The position numbers were made by a program, and so were the translations under genes. The notes under the pieces were generated by a model. It did no database searches, was not told the DNA's origin, and saw only the letters and a list, made by a program, of their open reading frames with translations. Positions 60,927 through 64,000 of a DNA stretch of 64,000 nt are shown here, one piece after another; the stretch's first letter is position 1; every line of letters starts with the position of its first letter. Source of the DNA: Variovorax brevis (GTDB lineage Bacteria > Pseudomonadota > Gammaproteobacteria > Burkholderiales > Burkholderiaceae_C); the NCBI RefSeq assembly GCF_030317105.1, contig NZ_JASZYG010000007.1, forward strand, positions 124,001-188,000, written 5' to 3'.

Positions 60927-62585
60927 TCAGTTGCTGCTGCCCTTGGCGTTTTCCATCTTCTTCATGGCCATCTCGATGTTCTTCTTCATGCTGAGCGTGT
61001 CGGCGCCCTGGCTTGGCGGGTAGTCCGCCAGGCTCTTGAGATGCTCGGCCAGGAAGGGGCCGGCGGCGCTGGGTGCCCAGAGTTTTTGCGCGACGAACTT
61101 GCGTGCCGCGTATTGGTTCTCCTCCGAATCCGGTGTCACCTTCTCCATCGGGTCCATCAGAAGGTTCACGATGTAGGGCACGCTGGGGTAAGACTTCTCG
61201 TCGAACCAGTTGCCGTGGTGCTTGACGCCGATGTGCATCTTCCAGCCATCGACGCGGATGGCCATCAGGTCGGTCTCGTCGTAATAGAGCATCTCGCGGC
61301 GTGCCGACTTCTCGGACTTGCCGGTCCAGTAGTCCAGGTTGTTGTAGCCGTCCAGGTGCACCTTGAACTTCGAGCCGCCGAGGGTCGCGCCCTTGAGCAG
61401 GTCATCCTTGATGTTGGGCATGCCCGCCGCGGCGGCCAGCGTGACATAGAGATCCTCATGGCTCTGGATGCCGTTGCCCACGCGGCCGGCCGGGATCTTG
61501 CCGGGCCATTGCACCAGCATCGGCACGCGCAGCCCGCCCTCCCAGGTCGTGCCCTTCTCGCCGCGGAACGGTGCATAGCCGCCGTCGGGATAGAACATGA
61601 ACTCGTTGCCGTTGTCGGTGCTGTAGACAATGATGGTGTTGTCGTAGACGCCGGTGTCCTTGAGCTTCTGGATGAGGCTGCCGATCTGCGCATCGTGCTC
61701 CAGCATCTTGGCGCGCACCACGTCCTGTTCGGCGCGGCCTTCGTCAACGGCCTGCTGCAAGTACTTGTTCTGCGGGTGCGACCACACGTGGATGGCGGTG
61801 GAGTTGAACCAGACAAAGAAGGGCTTGTCCGCCTTGGCGTTCTTGTCCAGGTACTGGAGCGTTGCGTCGGTCACTTCCTGGTCGAAGGTTTCCATGCGCT
61901 TGCGCGTCAGCGGGCCGGTGTCCTCGATCTTCTGCTTGCCGACCTTGCCGAACTTCGGGTCGTTGGTGGCGTCGTCGCTCGTCGTGGCCCAGGCATGCAG
62001 CACGCCGCGCGGGCCGAACTTCTTCTTGTAGTCGGGGCTCTTCTGGCCGGGGTAGTCCATCTGCTCCGGCTCTTCCTCGGCGTTCAGGTGATAGAGGTTG
62101 CCGAACCATTCGTCGAAGCCGTGCGCGGTGGGCAGGAACTCGTTGCGGTCACCCAGGTGGTTCTTGCCGAACTGCGCCGTGTTGTAGCCGGCTGACTTGA
62201 GCACTTCGGCAATGGACGGGTCGCTCTTCTGGATGCCGCGCGGCGAGCCCGGAATGCCGATGGTCGTCATGCCGGTGCGAATCGGCAACTGTCCCATCAC
62301 GAAGGCGGCGCGGCCAGCCGTGCAACTGGGCTGGCCGTAGTGGTCGGTGAACAGCATGCCGTTCTTCGCGATCGAATCGATGTTGGGCGTGCGGCCCATC
62401 ATGCCGTGCGTGTAGGCGCCGACGTTCCACATGCCGATGTCGTCGCCCCAGATCACGAGGATGTTGGGTTTCTTTGCCTGGGTTGCTTGGGCCTGTGCCT
62501 CGGCCGGCGCCACAGCGCCAAGGAGCGCCGCACCCGCCACAAGAAACGGCAGGAGGCGATGCAGAAGCTTGGGTCTCATGTCCAT
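60927..62585 (-). CDS. Secreted arylsulfatase, formylglycine type
   Basis: A 552-residue class I sulfatase with signal peptide (LLPFLVAGAALLGAVAPAEA). Metal-binding WGDDIGMWN, the modification site PSCTAGRAAFVMG with C88 (Cys-type CxAxR, to be converted to formylglycine), KNHLGD, and the later YSTDNGNEF metal site. It cleaves sulfate esters in the periplasm. Cys-type sulfatases need FGE, which is encoded at 51412-52392. The two-component genes end 88 bases upstream and may control it. Substrate not predictable. Confidence 0.94.
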   Translation of the reverse strand: MDMRPKLLHRLLPFLVAGAALLGAVAPAEAQAQATQAKKPNILVIWGDDIGMWNVGAYTHGMMGRTPNIDSIAKNGMLFTDHYGQPSCTAGRAAFVMGQLPIRTGMTTIGIPGSPRGIQKSDPSIAEVLKSAGYNTAQFGKNHLGDRNEFLPTAHGFDEWFGNLYHLNAEEEPEQMDYPGQKSPDYKKKFGPRGVLHAWATTSDDATNDPKFGKVGKQKIEDTGPLTRKRMETFDQEVTDATLQYLDKNAKADKPFFVWFNSTAIHVWSHPQNKYLQQAVDEGRAEQDVVRAKMLEHDAQIGSLIQKLKDTGVYDNTIIVYSTDNGNEFMFYPDGGYAPFRGEKGTTWEGGLRVPMLVQWPGKIPAGRVGNGIQSHEDLYVTLAAAAGMPNIKDDLLKGATLGGSKFKVHLDGYNNLDYWTGKSEKSARREMLYYDETDLMAIRVDGWKMHIGVKHHGNWFDEKSYPSVPYIVNLLMDPMEKVTPDSEENQYAARKFVAQKLWAPSAAGPFLAEHLKSLADYPPSQGADTLSMKKNIEMAMKKMENAKGSSN

Positions 62586-62673
62586 GAAGGATGCCTTTGT
62601 TGAAGAACGGGTTGTCCTGTCGAAAGTTCAGCGGTTGTACCGTTGCGCCATCACCGCGGAAACTAGTCTTTGG

Positions 62674-63087
62674 TTAAGGTGACGCCGCGTCCCGTCCGAG
62701 CGCTTCGCGCACGGACTGCAGCAACTGCTCGCTGGAAAAAGGCTTGTGCAGCAGATCCACGGCGCCGACGTCGCGTCCGAAGCGGTCCAGCCCGGCGTCG
62801 TCACTGGCCGTGATGAAGATGACGGGGATGCGCAAATGCGCCGCGTCCATGCGCAACTGCACTTCAAAGCCCGACAGGCCCTGCATGTGAATGTCAAGGA
62901 TGGCGCAGGCCGGCAGTTGCGTGTTCAGGGAATCCAGGAACTCCTCGCCCGATGAAAAGGCAGTCACCTGGTAGTCGGCCAGCCTCAGCACGCGGCGCAG
63001 CATCGTCCGCATGGGCGATTCATCATCCACCACGGCGATGTAGGTTTCGGCGTTGACCACAACTCGCAAGGTACTGCGCGCCTGCAC
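62674..63087 (-). CDS. Stand-alone response-regulator receiver protein
   Basis: A 137-residue CheY-like receiver with no output domain: IAVVDDESPMRTMLRRVL, phospho-acceptor D65 in CAILDIHMQGLSG, ITASDD and LLHKPFSSEQL. It lies 21 bases after the FixJ-type gene and before the arylsulfatase. It may act as a phosphate sink or an adaptor within the sensor system encoded beyond the right edge. Confidence 0.9.
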   Translation of the reverse strand: MQARSTLRVVVNAETYIAVVDDESPMRTMLRRVLRLADYQVTAFSSGEEFLDSLNTQLPACAILDIHMQGLSGFEVQLRMDAAHLRIPVIFITASDDAGLDRFGRDVGAVDLLHKPFSSEQLLQSVREALGRDAASP

Positions 63088-63108
63088 CCGGGGCGACTGG
63101 CCTTTGGT

Positions 63109-63735
63109 TTAGTCGGGCGCGGCTTCGATGCCCAGCCGGGCCGCAATGTGCATCAGCTCGGCGACGGTGCGCGCCTCCATGCGCTGCATGATGCGGGCAC
63201 GGTGGAACTTGACCGTTTGCTCGACGATGCCCAGGTCGGCGGCGATCTGCTTGTTGAGCCGCCCGTTCACGATGCCCACCAGGACTTCGCGCTCGCGCGG
63301 CGACAGCTTTGCCAGCCGCTGTTCGAACAGGGCGACTTCGGCGTTGGCCTGGCGCAGCGCCTCGCCTTTGGCGAGCGCGGTGCGCACCGCGGAGATCAGG
63401 GTGTCCGCGGTCGTCGGCTTCTCGAGGAAGTCGATCGCGCCGGCCTGGATGGCCTGCACGGTCATCGGGATGCTGCCCTGTCCCGTGAGAAACACGATGG
63501 GCATGTCCCGCCCCGCATCGGAGAGCCGTTGCTGCAGTTGCAGCCCGTTCAGCCCCGGCATCGACACGTCGAGCACCAGGCAGCCCTGCGGATGGGGCGT
63601 CGGCCTCGCGAGAAAAGCCTCGGCCGACTCAAAGACCTCGACCGTCCACCCGTGGGCACGCAGCATGCGCGCGTGCGCCGTGAGCACCGACGGGTCATCG
63701 TCGACGAGATAGATGGTGTCGGTGTCGGCGTTCAT
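63109..63735 (-). CDS. FixJ/NarL-family response regulator
   Basis: A 208-residue regulator from ATG 63735. Receiver with YLVDDDPSVLTAHARML, D56 in LVLDVSMPGLNG and FLEKPTTADTL, then a LuxR-type HTH LSPREREVLVGIVNGRLNKQIAADLGI and TVKFHRARIMQRM. The ATG overlaps the stop of the upstream histidine kinase (ATGA), the tight pairing usual for cognates. Probably regulates the adjacent arylsulfatase or local catabolic genes; inferred. Confidence 0.93.
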   Translation of the reverse strand: MNADTDTIYLVDDDPSVLTAHARMLRAHGWTVEVFESAEAFLARPTPHPQGCLVLDVSMPGLNGLQLQQRLSDAGRDMPIVFLTGQGSIPMTVQAIQAGAIDFLEKPTTADTLISAVRTALAKGEALRQANAEVALFEQRLAKLSPREREVLVGIVNGRLNKQIAADLGIVEQTVKFHRARIMQRMEARTVAELMHIAARLGIEAAPD

Positions 63736-64000
63736 CTTGGCTCGCCGGCCGGATCTGTGCGCAGCACGGGGAACGTGGCACAGAAGGTGGCACCGCCCTC
63801 GGCATTGTTGACGGCCGTGATGCTGCCGCGGTGCGCGGTCACGATGGACTTGCAGATGGCGAGGCCCACGCCGGTGCCCCCCGCCTTGGTGCTCCAGAAA
63901 GCGTCGAAGATGCTCTTGAGGGCGTCCGGCGCAATGCCGGTGCCATGGTCCTCGACGCAAAGCCGCGCGCCTGTGCCCTCGCGCTGCGTACGCACCAGCA
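63732..64000 (-). CDS. Sensor histidine kinase, C-terminal part (5' end outside window)
   Basis: The last ~88 codons of a kinase: CVEDHGTGIAPDALKSIFDAFWSTKAGGTGVGLAICKSIVTAHRG carries the D/G1, F and G2 boxes of the ATP-binding domain, ending NAEGGATFCATFPV. The sensor and His-phosphorylation domains lie beyond the right edge. Cognate of the FixJ-type regulator with which it overlaps. Confidence 0.92.
   Translation of the reverse strand, partial: LVRTQREGTGARLCVEDHGTGIAPDALKSIFDAFWSTKAGGTGVGLAICKSIVTAHRGSITAVNNAEGGATFCATFPVLRTDPAGEPR

Overview
The window is GC-rich (mid to high 60s percent by eye), densely packed, uses many GTG/TTG starts, and has the gene neighbourhoods of a betaproteobacterium of the family Comamonadaceae, most like Variovorax. 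Pointers are the order hemL-thiD-rubredoxin-pilGHIJ-chpA, the block yqgE-ruvX-pyrR-pyrB-pyrC-plsC, the dusB-fis pair, and small C/G-run repeats between genes. The family assignment is inferred from gene order and protein character, not from a search.

Layout. 1-3296: a type II restriction-modification cassette (C5-cytosine methyltransferase cut by the window edge, Vsr repair endonuclease, MvaI/BcnI-type endonuclease, a small unknown) lying against the 3' end of a tRNA-Met(CAT) gene, as expected of a transferred island. 3431-7223: a divergent unit of a von Willebrand A lipoprotein and an ECF sigma factor with a translationally coupled membrane protein that may be its anti-sigma factor. 7385-11892: a reverse-strand operon of a ubiquinone-type hydroxylase, DsbC, an M61 peptidase and an enoyl-CoA hydratase. 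11999-25062: housekeeping genes (MOSC protein, ychF, LysR regulator, YitT, M20 peptidase, GST, YqaA-type protein, dusB-fis, purH, hemL with a coupled putative outer-membrane barrel, thiD).

25174-35664: rubredoxin, then the Pil-Chp chemosensory operon for type IV pilus twitching (pilG, pilH, pilI, pilJ and a CheA hybrid kinase of about 2186 residues), closed by a strong terminator. 35716-44077: a periplasmic protein with two retropepsin-like domains, a photolyase, yqgE-ruvX, the pyrimidine genes pyrR-pyrB-pyrC (the dihydroorotase lacks its metal-binding HxH), plsC and a sirtuin.

44039-50327: a type I secretion and large adhesin locus on the reverse strand (TolC, an HlyD-like adaptor, a second HlyD-like adaptor). 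The second adaptor runs, out of frame, straight into the tandem-repeat part of a giant adhesin. A deletion or an assembly error has removed the adaptor 3' end, the adhesin 5' end and whatever lay between.

50545-64000: a sulfatase and alkyl-sulfate region: DUF1622 and DUF202 membrane proteins with a catalytically complete formylglycine-generating enzyme; a secreted metallo-beta-lactamase-fold alkylsulfatase; two tandem GMC alcohol oxidoreductases; an aldehyde dehydrogenase; a divergent AraC regulator; a secreted formylglycine-type arylsulfatase; and a sensor kinase/FixJ/receiver set running off the right edge. Together these could take an alkyl sulfate ester to alcohol, aldehyde and fatty acid, with the FGE activating the arylsulfatase.

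No rRNA, CRISPR array, complete prophage or insertion sequence was seen. No gene-free stretch exceeds 300 bases; the longer spacers are described under their own entries.
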